Below, in pieces: positions 5,461 through 6,086 of a stretch of DNA of 6,086 nt. The stretch lies in NCBI GenBank assembly GCA_902477615.1, contig CABSHY010000091.1, forward strand, positions 1-6,086, read 5' to 3'. The notes under the pieces are model-generated. The model saw only the letters and a list, made by a program, of their open reading frames with translations. It did no database searches and was not told the origin of the DNA. Positions within the stretch are counted from its first letter, which is position 1, and the number at the start of each line of letters is the position of its first letter. Origin of the DNA: an uncultured Sutterella sp. Its GTDB lineage: Bacteria; Pseudomonadota; Gammaproteobacteria; Burkholderiales; Burkholderiaceae_F. Made by a program: the position numbers and the translations under genes.

Positions 5461-6086
5461 CTATTTTTCCTTTCTTGTTAAGACTAAACGCACATCATCG
5501 CCGATTTTATCAGCGCTTTGGATATGCCAAGAATCGATTTGATTTAAATGGGTCGCAACGGGTAAAGCAAACGCACCCCGTCCTTGACCTAGAAATTTGG
5601 GCGCCGTGTAAAGAAGCACTTCGTCAACTAAATCGGCCGCCAACAATGCCCCATTAAGCGTTGCGCCGGCCTCCACGTGCACATCATTGATGTGACGTTT
5701 TGCAAGCTCTATTAATAAGGCCTTCAAATCCACTTGCCCGCAATCGTTGGGGAAACTCAAAATTTCAGCACCCCGCTCGGCTAATGCCAAGGCTTTCTCA
5801 TCATTATTGTCGGCACACACCACAAGCACTTGACCGTCGTCGAAAATGCGAGCGTCGGGACTGACTCGAAGGCGAGAATCCACCAACACTTTCAAGGGTT
5901 GGCGGTTAGCCAATTGACCATTAAAACGAACATTCATTTGAGGATTGTCAGCCAAAACCGTACCGATCCCCGTCAAAATGGCGCCTGAGTAACTGCGATA
6001 GCGATGACCGTCGTTTCGGGCCTCCGGCCCCGTAATCCATTGACTTTCACCATTGGGAAGCGCCGTAAAACCATCCATGCTCATGG
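5461..6086 (-). CDS. ribD: Riboflavin biosynthesis protein RibD, C-terminal reductase domain, cut by right edge
   Basis: The fragment covers about 208 residues of the NADPH-dependent 5-amino-6-(5-phosphoribosylamino)uracil reductase domain. In full-length RibD this follows an N-terminal zinc deaminase domain, which would lie beyond the right edge. Counting from the first visible Met (6084), motifs are MSMDGFTAL (1-9), SQWITGPEAR (14-23), SGAILTGIGTVLADNPQMNVR (33-53), the VDSRLR strand (68-73), and HVEAGATLNGALLAADLVDEVLLY (136-159). The Met at 6084 is not the gene start. MSMDG matches the internal K-x-A-x-S-x-D-G motif that opens the reductase domain, and the frame stays open to the edge (the preceding codon ends in CC, consistent with Ala). 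The stop TAG is 3 nt from the ribE start. A reductase-only protein cannot be fully excluded without the upstream sequence. Confidence 0.95.
   Translation of the reverse strand, partial: MSMDGFTALPNGESQWITGPEARNDGHRYRSYSGAILTGIGTVLADNPQMNVRFNGQLANRQPLKVLVDSRLRVSPDARIFDDGQVLVVCADNNDEKALALAERGAEILSFPNDCGQVDLKALLIELAKRHINDVHVEAGATLNGALLAADLVDEVLLYTAPKFLGQGRGAFALPVATHLNQIDSWHIQSADKIGDDVRLVLTRKEK
5468..5472 (-). promoter_or_regulatory. ribE ribosome binding site within the end of ribD
   Basis: AAGGA on the minus strand lies 10 nt before the ribE ATG at 5457, within the last codons of ribD. It supports the MFTGII start and coupled translation of the two genes. Confidence 0.5.

Noticed and set aside
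6082..6084. ATG at 6084 as the start of a short RibD-like reductase
   Set aside because: The MSMDG sequence is the internal opening motif of the RibD reductase domain, and the frame continues open to the window edge. The true start is most likely outside.
1..6086. CRISPR arrays, insertion sequences, tRNA or rRNA genes, attachment sites
   Set aside because: I saw no direct repeat series, transposase frames, terminal inverted repeats or structured RNA genes. The window is almost fully occupied by housekeeping genes.

Overview
The window is a compact bacterial housekeeping stretch with every recognised gene on the minus strand, so it is best read from the right edge to the left. Base composition looks moderate. 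The order ribD-ribE-(OYE)-ribH-nusB-thiL-pgpA-pncC and the acidic C-terminal tail on lumazine synthase point to a Pseudomonadota member, most likely Burkholderiales (Betaproteobacteria). The gut-associated Sutterellaceae are a guess from composition and remembered family features, not a demonstrated placement.

Layout in transcription order: the C-terminal reductase part of ribD (cut by the right edge), riboflavin synthase ribE, a class III old yellow enzyme (YqjM/XenA type), lumazine synthase ribH, antitermination factor nusB, thiamine-monophosphate kinase thiL, phosphatidylglycerophosphatase pgpA, a stand-alone CinA C-terminal domain (pncC type), and the N-terminal membrane part of a CNNM/CBS 'hemolysin-family' transporter (cut by the left edge). 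Six of the eight junctions are 0 to 15 nt, so this looks like one long transcription unit. The exceptions flank the old yellow enzyme: about 37 nt before it and 106 nt after it. The 106-nt gap holds a candidate sigma70-type promoter for ribH-nusB and a perfect 10-bp inverted repeat that overlaps the promoter's -35 element. No stretch over 300 bases lacks a gene.

RibD, RibH and RibE supply the deaminase/reductase, lumazine synthase and riboflavin synthase steps of riboflavin biosynthesis. The old yellow enzyme uses FMN, derived from riboflavin, as its prosthetic group. ThiL makes thiamine diphosphate, PgpA completes phosphatidylglycerol synthesis, and PncC recycles nicotinamide mononucleotide. 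Cofactor metabolism is therefore the main theme.

I see no new defence, mobile or RNA-based system. The point most worth a second look is that an FMN-dependent ene-reductase sits where many Proteobacteria carry ribBA between ribE and ribH, together with the inverted repeat and candidate promoter that follow it.
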